DNA of 64,000 nucleotides, taken from contig NC_012877.2 in NCBI RefSeq assembly GCF_000003195.3, positions 14,050,703 to 14,114,702 on the forward strand. Direction: 5' to 3'. The notes under the pieces were generated by a model. The model worked only from the letters and a program-made list of their open reading frames with translations. It had not been told where the DNA came from and made no database searches. The stretch's first letter is position 1; every line of letters starts with the position of its first letter. The DNA is from Sorghum bicolor. Lineage: Eukaryota; Streptophyta; Magnoliopsida; Poales; Poaceae. The position numbers were made by a program, and so were the translations under genes. Shown piece after piece: positions 46,248-58,656 of the stretch.

Positions 46248-47000
46248 CTATTCGAGCGCTTGCGCTTGAGTAGAGGCCCTTCTTGTTGGTCGAGATTCCA
46301 TGGGGGCGCGCGAGCAACCCCGCGGGGGGAGCCCCCGAGCCCTTAGAGGAGTTTTGACTCCTTCGAGGGTTATATTGCCCAATCTACGGAAGCGCTCTTG
46401 ATGTTTGTTGCAGAAGGCGGGCTAGAGGCTTTGACTAGTTGGTTTCGTGTCGGGGTTGCGATGTCCTCCCAGTGGAACGAGCGCCATCGACCCCAGATTG
46501 AGCTCCTAGCGGGTAATCCAAGTGAGAACCTGTGCCCCGTTCGAGGGGGTCAGCTGTAGCGTGGAGGTGTTCTCATAAAGCGGGGTCGACATGGTCGGGG
46601 TTACTGGTCTCGTTCGATAGAGTCCGGCGGCTCGATACCTCCCCTCGGAGGGATTCCTCTCGACCGTCTCGTCCTCGCCTTGGACATCCCCAGCGAGTCC
46701 TCGAGGCTGGCCTCGTTTTTCGACCGCTCGCTGGGCATCCCTTACTCGGCGGGTACTCGAGATTGGCTGTCGAACCCGTTCGGTGGGTCAGCCTGCGACC
46801 TCTCAAGATTCTCATTATAATGAGTACATACCTTGGCTTACAGCCCGTTGGGCGCGCCTTTTTATGCAGGAGCCGTTGCGGCACTGTACCAGCGCGGGAT
46901 TCGTAGCGTCCCATCTGCGAGAGAGATAAGGACCGTTAGGCGGCGCATTTACTAGGAGAGTTACCGTATTTGTCGGATCTGTCCGTTGGTGGCCAGCCGT
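46248..47000. other. GC-rich spacer upstream of the V accessory gene
   Basis: No gene supported. Rich in TCGAG words; contains the upstream region of the promoter at 47001. Confidence 0.5.
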
Positions 47001-47008
47001 CTATAAAT
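47001..47008 (+). promoter_or_regulatory. TATA box of the V accessory gene
   Basis: TATAAATA in gccgtcTATAAATAtccctggg, 138 bp before the ATG at 47139. This closely parallels the antisense promoter of family A. Confidence 0.65.
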
Positions 47009-47138
47009 ATCCCTGGGTCTCCTGATCGTTACTCCTTCCATCTTCCGCCTTCCGCCTTTGCTCTTGCCTCTGCCTCCCTACCGTCTCACGCGTGCGCACC
47101 CTCGAGCAGTATCTCAGTCGTTCTTCTTCCTCCTCAAG

Positions 47139-50100
47139 ATGCCGGTGAGACTCATCGCCGCCGATGACTGGCGCTCGTCGTCGATGACGGAGCGCCGGCT
47201 GTTGGAGCTCAAGAGGGAGGGGCTCCTGCATCCCCGCGTTTCGTCGTCGAGGCCACAGTGGATCGCGCTGGCGGCGGACCACCGGGAGCCAAGGCCGCCC
47301 AAGGGCTACGTGGTCTCTTTCGCCAAGTTCCACCGCCACGGCCTGGGCTCCCCTTCGAGTCGTTTCATGCGGGCGCTCTGCCACCACTACGGGGTGGAGC
47401 TCCAGCATTTTTCGCCGAGTGCCATCACCGCCGCGGTGGTTTTTGCTGTGGTGTGTGAGGGCTACCTCGGGATGATGCCACACTGGGACCTGTGGCTCCA
47501 CTTCTACCAGGGTGAGCTCTTCCATGCCCCTAGTGGAACCACAGGGGTGAGGAAGCCGGTGCGGGCCGAGTGCCTCAACCTGGTGCTGAAGACTGGCAAG
47601 GCGGAGAAACCGCGTGAGTACATCCCGGTGGGGTTGACGTCGAACCACGCCGGCTGGGACTCCCAATGGTTCTACCTGCGGAACGACGACGACCTCCTCC
47701 CTGCCTACACCGGGCGCTTGATCTCGGAGCGCCCGGACCACTGGAGGTACGGTGTTGTCCAAGCCCACCAACCGCGGCTCGACCCCATCCTCGACGCCCA
47801 GAAGAAGCTACGTGAGGAGGGCCCGACGGCCGCGCTCGTTCTTTCCGCCGTACATCACCGACGAGTGCTCCCGCTGATGTCTCGGCCATTGTGGATGGAC
47901 AAAATGGGCCCTGGCATTTCGTCTCGCGCTCTCGAGGCTTGCCGGATGTCTAATGAAGTGCCTGTGGACAACGAGGTCGCCGCCAGAGTCAGGGCGACCG
48001 TTGTAGGCGACTTTCAACCTGGGCACGTCAATGGCTTCCCTATGAGGCCCGATCAGGGGTCGATTGACCTAGTAAGTCCTTTTCCTATTTATGGTTTCGA
48101 TTCTCGATTTTCTTCGACCTTCTTTAAGACTTATCTTCGCTCGTGCAGGGATCTATCGATGCTCGATCCTCGAAGCCTCCGGTGGAGGACGATGTGGACC
48201 GCGACAAGAGGCGCGAGTCCGCGGAGAAGCTGAAGTCCGCAAAGGACTTGGAAAAGAAGAAGGAAAAGAAGAAAAATCTCGCGCGTCAAGCGTTGGAGAC
48301 TCGTCGAGCGAAGTCCAGGCAGAGGGGGGAGCCTGAGGAAGAATCCCCCGATGAGGACGATGGCGGCGATGGTGACGACGACAGCGACGACTCCGAGGGG
48401 ATGGCATCCCGTCTCGACAGGATCCTCAAGGGCCCGCCTCAGACCGGCGTTGACGTCCCGCGGGCGGGAGTCCCTAAGGGGGCGTTAAGCGGGTCTCGTG
48501 AGAGTCAACAGAGGGAGTCATCTCCGCGCCGCTCTCGCGCCGACACATCCCTAGAGCCTGCGCAAGGTCGGACCATCCCCCGCCCCTAACCTCCTCCCGC
48601 ATCTAAGGCGGGCCATCGGGTTAAGTCTCTGGCGATGGGGCCGTTGACCCGTGGCCGCGCCGCATCCTCGAGTAAGAGGGAAACGGGTCGTAGGAGTACT
48701 AGTCCAGGCGCTGGCCAGGCAGGGCCCGGAGCCTTGACGCGGGGTGGCTCGAGGCCTGCGGTCGAGGCGCAGGTAGGCGGGTCGCTCTTCCTGTGGGGTA
48801 GGATCTTTGACGTCATGATTCTTACCTTCCGATGTCTTTGCATTTTCTCGGGTAACGGCTTCTCTTATGCTTATTCTTCTTTCCTCAGGTTGAAGCGGCT
48901 GCTCGAACAGACCCAGCCCTCGATAGCCAAGAAGCTTAAGGTGGGAGCAGCCTCGAAAGACTCAGGTTAGCGGTTCATTCTCAATATTATGGGAGTGGTT
49001 TGACCCTTATGTCGATCATCATGGCGACTGATTTTTTGCTTTTGAGTGCTTACAGGCTCCTCCGATCCTCGGCCGTCGACGGGTGTCGAGAGCGCCCCGC
49101 CTCGTCCATTGGTGGGGGAATCCACCCCACCGTCGTCGAAGCAGGTCGAGGCGCCTCGCCCTCAAGAGCAGGAGGGAGCCCCCGAGCCTCCCCGATCTGG
49201 GGTCGAGGGGGATCCTATTACTATAAGCGACGGGTCCGACGGTGACAGGCTTTCGAAGGACGCCAGCTCCATGGACGAGGAGGTCGAGGCTTCCCCTGTC
49301 GTGGAGCGGACGCCTTGGCCCATCGGGCTCCACTCCGTCGAGGAGAAGAGGAAGAAGGAAGAGGAAGAGCGCGAGCGGGAGACGCAGCAACAACTGCAGG
49401 AGGGGCAGCAAAAGCCGCAGCAGGAAGGAGAAGAAGGAGAGGAGGGGCGGCGGCAACAAGGGGACCAGCTCAAGGAGCTGCTGGACCAGGACCGGCAGCA
49501 GGAGCTGCGGGAGCTCCAGAGGCAGCAGCGGCAGAAGAGTCAGTAGTTAGAAGAACTGCTCGAGCCACTGCCACGCGGCCTGTCCTAGCCAGTGCCGTCG
49601 TCGCCACAGGGGCCTGAGACCGGGGAGGAAGGTCTGCCAGTCTATGGTCTACTAACCCCTGCGTGGCTCCGTTCGGGAGCGCCCGCTTCTATCCCGGCTG
49701 AGCCAGGGCAGGCGGATGGCGTGGTGGCGCTCGCTTGCATGATGCGCACCCTGGTGGACCCTCAGTCCAAGATCAAGGGCACGATCTACGGCATCGAGGG
49801 GATCGCTCCCAGATTTCTCCGAGAACGACGACCGTGGGAGGATCACAAACCCGCCGAGGAGGATGAAGCCGGGACGTCGGGTGGTGGCGCTACCGACGAG
49901 ACCGGGACCTGGAAAACAGTGGATGATGACGGGCGATTCCCCTCCCTTATCGACCTGTTTTTACGTCATGGGCGGTCGCTCGAGACTGTCCAAGAGCTCA
50001 TTCGGGGTGTCAAGGCGCGCATAGAGGAGGAGATGGAAAACTCGTGCCCTGATCGGATCCGCATTCGGGCTTCCACCGACCCATCCGAGCCAAACATCTT

Positions 50101-51509
50101 TATGGACGATCGGAAGGAGGCCAAAAAGTGGGAACATCTCGAGGAGCTTCACCTCTGGATGAAGCACGTGGTAGGGCTCCTGTCTGACATCGTCAACAAC
50201 GGGCTCGGTCCAGCTTATTTCGTAAGTGTCCTTGGACCTTAATTTCCATAGGACACTTGGTTTTGTATTCTCACTGTTCAACTGCCGGCTTGCAGGACCT
50301 AAAAGAGACCTCCCGCATAAAGTCGAGTTTTATCCACGCGACGAGGGGCGGCTGGGAGCAACTCCCTCTTCTCAAGGACCAACTCCTGGAGTCGCAGGAG
50401 AAGCTCCTCAAGGCCTACAAAGAGCTTTTGGCGCTCGAGGAGGAGAAAAAGGAGAGGGAGGCTGCTCTGGCCGAAGCTCGGGAGACCTCGAGGAAGGCGG
50501 TGGAAGAGGCCACGCGGCTGAGGGAGCGAATTATGACGGTCGAGGAGGCTGCATCCAAGGCCCGTGAAGAGGCCGCATTCTATAAGGAAGCTGCCGCCGA
50601 TCTTGACAAAGAAAAGGTCCTTATCAAGGCTAACCTCGCCTCTGCCTGAGAAGCCTTCCAAGAGATGAAGGTGGAGTGCGTGAAGGGCGAGATTGCTTGG
50701 AGCGCCACAGAGGAGGCCAGGAAGAAGGCCCTCGAGGATCTCGAGGCGGAACGGGCTCAATCTCGCAGCCTCTCTGATGATTTGGATCGTCTAAAGAGAG
50801 CGCTGCTGGAGAAGGATTGAGCTATCGCGCAGGCGGGTAAGGCGATCGAGGACTTGCGAGTCACCAACACCGACCTAGCCCGCTCTCACAGGGAGATCGA
50901 GAAGGCCAACATCGATTTGGTTGGTCAAAACACTGCTCTAGAGGAGAGGATTCGTGGTAGGCTTCTTTATACCTCTTTTTGCAAGGTATTTTTTTGGTGT
51001 CATCTAATTTCTATGCATCGGTCTCTGCAGGGCTTAAGGACAAGCTTCTGGCTGCTCAGGTCGAGGCTCGCTCCACCAAGGGTCGGCTCGAGGGGGAGGT
51101 TGCGTTGAACGGTCGATTAAGGACCGCGATAAATGACCTCTCGGTCTCCTGGGAGCTCGAGCCTGCGGATGAGTCGAAGGAGGAAGCTCGAGGCGACGCG
51201 CTGGTCGATCAGCTGTGCTACCTTGGCGTGACGCTGAGAGATCGAGTGCGTGACGCTCTTCATACCGGGGTGAAGCGGACAATGGCGGTTGTCTGCTCAG
51301 GCTTTTCTTATGATATGGAGGTGGTGTCCCACGGCTTCGTCACCGACATTTCCAAAACTGACGCAGAGAACGAGGAGAGGCTCCATGCCTTGATCGACGA
51401 TGCGGAGGCCCCTGGGGAAAGGTTGGCAAAGTTGTTCGAGCCAGAAGTCCTTCCTCCCAAGATTAGCTCGGGCGCGGACGATGGTGGTGAGGGCCGAGAC
51501 ACAGACTGA
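47139..51509 (+). pseudogene. Antisense multi-exon gene of V, Transposase_28 (putative gypsy) type, broken
   Basis: It runs opposite to V gag-pol. Exons: 47139-48071, 48149-48772, 48889-48965, 49056-50221, 50296-50956, 51031-51509, with GT/AG borders. All junctions except exon 2-3 keep frame. Exon 1 (311 codons) encodes the N-terminal domain of the putative gypsy-type family (GLGSPSSRFMRALCHHYGVE, AVVCEGYLGMMPHWDLW, WDSQWFYLRNDDDLLP). Exons 2-3 are charged and basic (EKKKEKKKNLARQ) with an acidic run. Exon 4 is Gln/Glu-rich. Exons 5-6 form a long coiled coil. Stops lie at 48587-48589, 49544-49546, about 49586-49588, 50647-50649 and 50818-50820. Function unknown. The layout resembles the PMD gene of A2 though the N-terminal domain differs. 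Confidence 0.78.
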
Positions 51510-52025
51510 GGCGTGCAAGCCTATTCTGGGTGCTGAGGCCCCTTGTATAGTACTTTTTACCTTAAGGAAATGTTATGTCTTTAAGTGGTTTATGAGATCT
51601 GTGAATATCTGCTAACTTTTGTGCATGGAATTCCTTTGCTTTCTCGTTTGGTTTTTTGTTAAGACGACCTTGATTGCCTCGAGGGTGAGGGAGTGAGTAG
51701 AGTTACCGTAGCCCGGGGGCATAGGTGTTCTCAGGCTCGTCATCTCTCGGCCCTTAAGGGGCTCGAGGTGCCTTTACTACTTGACCGTGTGAGGCATACT
51801 TAAAGGAAAAAATCGTTCGGTTTTTAGGAATTTGGGGAGGGGGTCCCCCCTGCTAGCCCCCGAGGGGGTTTTGACTATGATGGGTCATAGTTGGTACTCC
51901 CTTCTAACGTCGAGATTTTGACCAATGGAAAAGTAAATTATTCGAGGGAAATATGTCATTCGTTCATGCATTCATTCATAAAATCTTGGTACAGAATGTA
52001 CATGAGAACATAAAGCTTTTAAACT

Positions 52026-53030
52026 CTAGGGGTAGAATCGACGTAGTTGTTCGACGTTCCACGCGTTGGTGAAGACTGCCCCTTTTTCATCTGTGAGCTT
52101 GTATGTCCCTGGCTTCAGGTCCTCGGCCACCACGTATGAGCCCTCCCAGGGCGGAGTCAGCTTGTGGCGCTCTTCGTTGCTTTGCCGCCGCTGTAGGACA
52201 AGATCACCCACATTCAGATCCCTTTTGCGTACGTGCTTGCCGTGGTAGCGTTGAAGCTTCCGCTGGTATCTGGCGGAGTTGAGGAGGGCCATGTCTCGAG
52301 CTTCCTCGAGCTGGTCGACCGCGTTCTCTGGAGTCTCCTTATTTGTCTGCTCGTTGTAGGATTTGAGTCGAGGGGACCCATACTCAAGGTCTGTTGGAAG
52401 TACGGCCTCGGAGCCGTAGACCATGAAGAACGGGGTATATTTTGTGGCCCTGCTAGGCGTCGTCCTTAAGCTCCATAGGACCAAAGAGAGCTCTTCGACC
52501 CATTTCTTGCCGAATTTCTTCAACCGATTGTAGATTCTTGGTTTGAGCCCCTGCAATATCATGCCGTTGGCACGCTCGACCTGGCCGTTAGTTCGAGGGT
52601 GGGCTACTGTGGACCAGTTCACACGGATGTGATGCCGGTCACAGAAGTCCAAGAAGTTTTTGCCGGTGAACTGCGTGCCGTTGTCGGTGATGATGACGTT
52701 GGGAATCCCAAACCGGTGGATGATGTCGGTGAAGAAGAGGACGGCCTGCTCAGAGCGGATGTTCGTGATGGGTCGAGCCTCGATCCATTTGGAGAATTTG
52801 TCGACGGCCACCAGCAAATGGGTGTATCCTCCTGCCGCTTTCTGTAGAGGCCCTATGAGGTCGAGACCCCACACCGCGAACGACCACGTGATGGGGATCA
52901 TCTGGAGAGCATGGGCAGGAAGATGCGACTGCTTGGCGTAAAATTGGCACCCGTGGCATGAGCGTACGAGCTCGATGGCGTCGGCTACGGCCATTGGCCA
53001 ATAGAAGCCTTGTCGGAATGCGCTCCCCAC
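52026..53030 (-). CDS. Integrase of V
   Basis: Open over 334 codons. The end of the zinc-binding region (CHGCQFYAKQSH), the DDE core (WGLDLIGPLQ, ITDNGTQFTG, HPRTNGQVERANG) and the C-terminal basic domain with LTPPWEGSYVV are all visible, up to the stop at 52026. The N-terminal HH part lies upstream in a shifted frame (to about 53145). About 500 bp without a gene (51510-52025) separate it from the end of the opposite-strand gene. The conserved residues look intact, although the element is dead elsewhere. Confidence 0.88.
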   Translation of the reverse strand: MGSAFRQGFYWPMAVADAIELVRSCHGCQFYAKQSHLPAHALQMIPITWSFAVWGLDLIGPLQKAAGGYTHLLVAVDKFSKWIEARPITNIRSEQAVLFFTDIIHRFGIPNVIITDNGTQFTGKNFLDFCDRHHIRVNWSTVAHPRTNGQVERANGMILQGLKPRIYNRLKKFGKKWVEELSLVLWSLRTTPSRATKYTPFFMVYGSEAVLPTDLEYGSPRLKSYNEQTNKETPENAVDQLEEARDMALLNSARYQRKLQRYHGKHVRKRDLNVGDLVLQRRQSNEERHKLTPPWEGSYVVAEDLKPGTYKLTDEKGAVFTNAWNVEQLRRFYP

Positions 53031-53141
53031 GAGGGTCCACGGAGCAGCATGGTGGCCGCAAGCCCCCGAGTCTAGATCCTCGAGGAGTTTTCGGCCTTCT
53101 TCTATATTGATACATCACTGTAAGATTCCTATCGGGCTTCG

Positions 53142-54074
53142 TCAATATAGTTCCTTATTTTTGCCGTAGATTACGTATGATTTGGCCCGTCGAGCGATAC
53201 GGAGGGCCTCGGATCGGTCTTCTGGTAGCTCGCATCGAATCAGCCAATTGAGGGATGGCGTGCGCCAGTTGAACAGTCGACCAGGTCGCTGTTCCGCTTC
53301 CATCACTTCTGCCGCTGCCAGCAGGGCGTCGATGGATTCGGTTTGTCGGAGGGTGGTGGTTTCGACGTCAGCCCCCGAGCCAAAGTCGACCGATGGTTCG
53401 TGCAAGTCCCTCGAGAACGCGTCGGGCGGGACCGTGCCTCGAGTCGAGGCGATCTTGGCGAGTTCGTCGGCTGCCTCGTTGTAGCGTCGGGCGATGTGGA
53501 CGAGCTCGAGGCTGTGGAACTTGTCCTCGAGCCGACGTACTTCCTTGCAATATGCTTCCATTTTCGGGTCGTGGCAGTTTGAGGCTTTCATCACTTGGTC
53601 GATGACGAGTTGGGAGTCACCTCGACCGTTGAGGCGCCGGACTCCTAGCTCGATGGCGATCTTTAGCCCATTGACAAGGGCATCATATTCCGCGACGTTG
53701 TTGGATGCAGCGAAATGTATTCTGATGACATACCTCATATGGACACCGAGGGGCGAGACGAATAGCAGTCCCACCCCAGCTCCCGTCTTCATGAGAGACC
53801 CGTCGAAGTACATTGTCCATAGCTCCGCTTGAACTTGAGCTGGGGGGAGCTGCGAGTCCATCCATTTTGCGACGAAATCCACCAGAGCTTGAGAATTGAT
53901 GGCTTTGCGGGGCGCATAAGTGAGGGTCTCACTCATGAGCTCGACCGACCATTTGGCGATTGTTCCCGTGGCCTCCCGACTTTGGATGATCTCACCCAAG
54001 GGGAAGGACGAGATCACCGTGATTGGGTGGCCGAGGAAGTAGTGTTGCAGCTTGCGTCGGGCGAGGATCACCAC
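53142..54074 (-). pseudogene. RNase H region of V
   Basis: The first part is the degenerate RNase H tail and connection (LQHYFLGHPITVISSFPLG). A second RNase H follows with MYFDGSLMKTGAG, NNVAEYDALVNGL and GDSQLVIDQV holding the acidic residues. It is separated from RT by a stop near 54087-54089 and from integrase by a stop or shift near 53140. Confidence 0.82.
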
Positions 54075-54086
54075 GTAGATCAGTTT

Positions 54087-55247
54087 CTAGATCTGTGGAT
54101 ACCGTGCCTTGGTTTCTGAGAGTACCTCGCTGACGAAGTATACCGGCCTCTGGACTGGCAGCGCATGCCCTTCTTCCTGCCTTTCGACCACTACTGCCGC
54201 ACTGACCACCTGGGTCGTCGAGGCAACGTACAGAAGCAGAGGTTCTGCAGACTGAGGCAGGACTAGGACTGGGGCAGAGGTAAGTGTTTTCTTCAGGTTA
54301 TCGAGGGCTTCCTCGGCTTCGCGGGTCCAAGAGAAATGCACGGCTTTTTTCAAGAGCCGATACAGTGGCAATGCTTTTTCTCCCAACCTTGAGATAAAAC
54401 GACTTAGCGCCGCCAAACATCCCATGACTTTCTGCACTCCCTTGACGTCTCGGATCGGCCCCATTCTCGTGATGGCCGAGACTTTCTCGGGATTGGCCAC
54501 GATGCCGCGTTGGGAAACTATGTATCCCAAGAGCATGCCTTGAGGTATGCCAAAGACGCATTTCTTGGGGTTGAGCTTGATCTTGTTGGCGCGCAGGCAA
54601 CTTAAAGCGATCTCGAGGTCCCGGATCAAGTCTCCTTGTTTCATTGTCTTGACAACATTGTCGTCGACGTATGCCTCAACCGTCGACCCTATATGCTTGC
54701 CAAATACGTGGAGCATGCATTGCTGGTATGTCGCCCCAGCATTTCGAAGCCAGAACGACATGGTCACATAGCAGTACATACCAAAAGGCGTAATGAAAGA
54801 CGTCGCGAGCTGGTCGGATTCTTTCATTTTTATTTGATGGTAACCAGAGTATGCATCAAGGAAAGAAAGGGTTTCACATCCCACGGTAGAATCAACAATT
54901 TGATCGATACGTGGCAATGGAAAAGGAACTTTCGGACGTGCTTTATTTAAACTTGTAAAATTGACACACATCCTCATTTTCCCGTTCTTTTTCTTAACTC
55001 ATACAGGGTTTGCTAACCAGTCGGGACGGTGAACTTACTTGATGAATCCGGTCGTCAAAAGCTTATGGATCTCCTCACCAATGATCTTGCGTTTCTCCTC
55101 GTCGAAGCGACGCAACCGTTGCTTTGCTGGCTTGGAACCGGCTCGAATTTCCAAGGAGTGCTCGGCGACTTCCCTCGGTATGCCTGGCATGTATGAGGGA
55201 CTCCATGCAAATATGTCGGCGTTTGCACAGAGAAAGTCGACGAGCAC
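54087..55247 (-). pseudogene. Reverse transcriptase of V
   Basis: Two overlapping frames cover it: 55035-55247 (FAWSPSYMPGIPREVAEH, the usual pre-RT text) and 54087-54977. Visible motifs are RMCVNFTSLNKA, LDAYSGYHQIKM, and AYVDDNVVKT with the catalytic YVDD near 54660-54671. A frame or stop change at 54978-55035 and the TAG near 55248-55250 disrupt the polyprotein. Confidence 0.85.
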
Positions 55248-55253
55248 GGCTTC

Positions 55254-55830
55254 CTATTTGGGGTCGAGGTCGGTGCTGATCGTCAGCACGTTGCCGTCGG
55301 AGCCGTTGGGGTCGAGTGGGATCTTCTTTGTTCCTTCTGCCAGCTCGAAGTTGCCCACGTGACGCTTGGGCTCTGGAGCCTCTGCGGCCAGGGCCTCGAG
55401 CTTGGAGGCGAGCTCGGTGGAGTTCTCGACAGCTTCCCCGTATTCGACGCACTCGACATCGCATTCGTATGCATGCTCATAGGAGCTGACGGTGATAACC
55501 CCCTTGGGCCCGGGCATCTTCAGCTTTAGGTAGGTGTAGTTGGGGACAACCATAAATTTGGCATAGCCCGGACGTCTGATGATGGCGTGGTACGTGCCTC
55601 GGAATCCCACCACCTCGAAGGTGAGGATCTCCTTTCTGAAATTGGCTGCCGTGCCAAAACAGACCGGTAGGTCGATTCGACCTAACGGCAGCGCCTTCTT
55701 TCCAGGCACATCACCATGGAATCCGCCCACGCTTGGTTGGAGCTACGTCCTTTTGATGCCGAGGAGGTTGAGGGTCTCAAGGTAGATGATGTTCAGGCTG
55801 TTGTCGCCATCCATCAATACCTTCGAGAGT
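55254..55830 (-). pseudogene. Protease region of V
   Basis: The active-site text VLMDGDNSLNIIY (near 55790-55830) has D-G-D in place of the expected D-G-G/S. After a TAG at 55743-55745 the rest of the domain continues (PLGRIDLPVCFG, FRGTYHAIIRRPGYAKFM, PNYTYLKLKMPGP). Stop plus changed active site argue against function. Confidence 0.75.
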
Positions 55831-57366
55831 CTGGCGTTGACAATGATGGGGTCGACGACAAGTGGGTAGACGCCAGGGGCGACTACTTTGTCAGGATGGT
55901 CGTCTTGATTGAAGGTGATGGGGGTGCTTGACCAGTTAAGGTACTGGGGTACCGCCATCCTTGCCGCAAAGACCTCACGGCGCTCCCTCTTGCGCTGCCT
56001 TGCAGTCAGCTGCGTCGAGGGTCCGCTGTAAATCATGTAGCAGTCGTGGATAGCCGGGAAACACTCGTCTTCTTTGTCGTCCCCCTTGTCGCTGCTCTTT
56101 TCTTTCTTTTGGTCGTCCTTCTTGAACCCCAGGCCATCGAAATGCCTCTTCAGCATAAGGCCGTCCTCGAGCTTGTGGTTCGCCCCTCCCTTATGGTAAG
56201 GGCAGGGCTCTTTCAACATCTTGTTGAAGATAGCTCCTTCAGGGGGGCCTCGAGGTCTTTTACGATCCATGGCGGCGACGAGGTCGTCGTCGAGGGCCTC
56301 CCGTTGGAACGGTCGTGCTTTCTTCTTCTTGTTGTTCTTCTTGGGTCCTCGACTAGGGCCCTCATTGTCATCGGCTGGCGACTTGCCTTTGCTCCCTTCG
56401 CAACTGAAGAAAGCACCGACCGCTTCCTCCCCTGCAGCGTAATTAGCCACTACGTCCATCAGCTCATCGACGGTCTGAGGGCGATTCCGGCCTAACTCCC
56501 GCACCAAATCTCGGCTGGTGGTACCCAAGACAAAGGCCAGGATGACGTCGTGGTCTGGGATGTGAGGTAGCTTGGTGCGCTGCTTCGAGAAGCGTCGAGC
56601 CTACTCTCGGAGAGTTTCTCCTGACTTCTGCTTGCACTTGCTGAGGTCCCACGAGTTGTCGGGCCGTATGTAGGTCCCCTTGAAGTTACCCTCGAATACT
56701 CTGACCAAATCGACCCAATCGTGGATCTGGTTGGCTGGGAGCTCCTCGAGCCATCTACGGGCGGTGTCGGAGAGAAAGAGCGGTAACTGTCAGATGATAG
56801 CTCGATCGTCCCCTCGAGCGCCTCCCAACTGACAGGCTAACCGGAAGTCTGCCAACCACAGCTCTGGCTTGGTCTCGTCGTTGTATTTAGCAATGCTAGT
56901 CGGGGGTCGAAACGGGCTAGGCAGCGACGTGCTGCGGATTGCTCTGCTGAACGCGCGAGGGCCCGGCGGTTCCGGGGCCATCCGGTCCTCGTCGCTGTCG
57001 TACCGCCCACCGCGGTGGGCGCTGTAACCACGTTCCTTTGCGTCTCCATATCGACGGTGGTGATGCTTGTTGATGTCGCGTCGTGCGTCGTGCCACCATT
57101 GATTGTCGACATGGTGGTCGAGGACAACCGTTGTCTTCTTCCCTCGAGGGGGTGGTTGTTGATGGACCGATACCTCCTTTTCGTTCTGGGCCGGCTCCTC
57201 ACGCTTTTCCGTGGCTGCTCCTCGACGTTGAGAGGCTGAGCTCTCGGCCTGCTGAACTGCCGCTACTTGGAGCAGAGTTTGTACCTCGTATCGAGTTTGC
57301 CACGCCTGGGGGTTCGAGGGCTCAGGCATGTTGCGTAGCAGCATTGTTGTTGCGACGACGTTCTGG
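55831..57366 (-). pseudogene. Gag of V, main part
   Basis: Gag capsid-like region near 56464-56900 (ELWLADFRLACQLGG, then PLFLSDTARRWLEELP and FEGNFKGTYIRP), with a TGA near 56790-56792 and a TAG near 56602-56604. Downstream is a Lys-rich linker and a Cys/His segment (PCPYHKGGANHKLEDG). Upstream is a His/Arg-rich part (WWHDARRDINKHHHRR). The N-terminal part continues at 58657 after the solo LTR. Confidence 0.78.
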
Positions 57367-57371
57367 CCCGC

Positions 57372-58651
57372 TGTTGATGGTCCTTAATGCTCACATTTAA
57401 CCATCAACTAATCATGGAAAAGGATCCAAATGCAACCAACACCTAGACTTAGGTTTTTATCTGACAGAATTCCACAAGTTTGGGTGTTTGTCTATTTCTG
57501 TAGGGGGTTATCAGGAAATACGGAGGAAAGACCCACACGTCGGGTTTACATAGAGATATTAACGTGCCGTGCAATTTTCTATCATCTAGAAGACTCCAGA
57601 AGCCACGGGAACGAAGCGGAGGCCGAGAGGACTCAGGGACAGGGCGCCCGCCCAAGTCCTGTGGGCGCCCGCCCTCACACAGAGTCCAATCAGGACTCTC
57701 TTTCGAGATATTGCTCCACCGACCTAAAGGATCAAGGATAACCGTTCAATCAATGTCGGTTTGATCCAACGGCCCAGATTCATTTGAAAAGACTATATAA
57801 GCAAGGCCCCCTGGCCCCTTGAGATCATACCTCTTCTACAGAATCAAAGCTAGGGTTTCAATTCTTCATCCAAGTAGAGAGGATCCCTCTAGTTCTTCTA
57901 GTTCTACCTCTAGTTCATCTAGATCTAGTTCTAGTTCATCTAGTTCTAGTTCTAGTTCCTCTAGTTCTAGTTCTAGTTAGTTCTAGTTGTAATCTAGAAA
58001 ATAGGGAGAGAGAAGAGGAGAGCGGAGGAGGAGTCGGATGTGTCGGATCTTCCCCAACATTATACTTTTGCTGCAACTGGTTCGTTCTTCATCGTTCTCC
58101 AAGTTCTTCAATTCATATTTCCTGAGTTCTTTAATTACTTTTATTTATATTCAAGTTATTTATTGGATTCCCACTTGCATCAAGTGCTCTAGTCTTTATA
58201 ACGCTAGAGTAGTTATTAATAGATTAGACGTGGTGTTTAGTCATGCAATTACCTGGAATTGCACCCAATCCTGCGGATTGTTGTGGTAGCCCTAGGGTAG
58301 TGACAGCCCTAACGGTCGACGTATTCCACCACGTTCGGATCGGTGTTTGTAGGACCGTAGTCAGACCTTCCTAGCCCCCTTCTCATCTCTTTCTGTGGTT
58401 AGTGCTCTGATGTCCCGAAATAGATAATCTTGAAGTAATTCTTGATTCTTAGATCAACTAGAGAACTCTCTGGAAACTTCCTCTCTTCCCACCAAAAATA
58501 ATTATATAGTTATCCTTGGGCGATCTTGGATCTTAATTAGTACACTTACGTTCTCTGTGGAAAATCGATACTCTGGAATACTCCTGGGTGAAGGCTACAT
58601 CGGTATCCGTGCGCTTGCGGATTTTTCTGTTTGCGTTTAAAATACCCAACA
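57372..58651 (+). repeat. Solo LTR of the W family inside V gag
   Basis: 1,280 bp, TGTTGATGGTCC...ACCCAACA, in the orientation opposite to W. Target duplication CCCGC at 57367-57371 and 58652-58656. TATATAA promoter text at about 57793-57800 and the CTAGTT repeat at 57895-57980. A clean solo LTR implies insertion of a full element followed by LTR-LTR recombination. Confidence 0.92.
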
Positions 58652-58656
58652 CCCGC

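Noticed and set aside
47001..47771. 256-codon minus-strand ORF opposite the V accessory gene exon 1
   Set aside because: Shadow frame in GC-rich coding DNA with no recognisable domain; the plus frame matches a known family.
55743..56800. Stops in V as a sign of methylation-driven C-to-T decay
   Set aside because: Only some stops fit a C-to-T change from the likely ancestral codon; too few to claim a pattern by eye.
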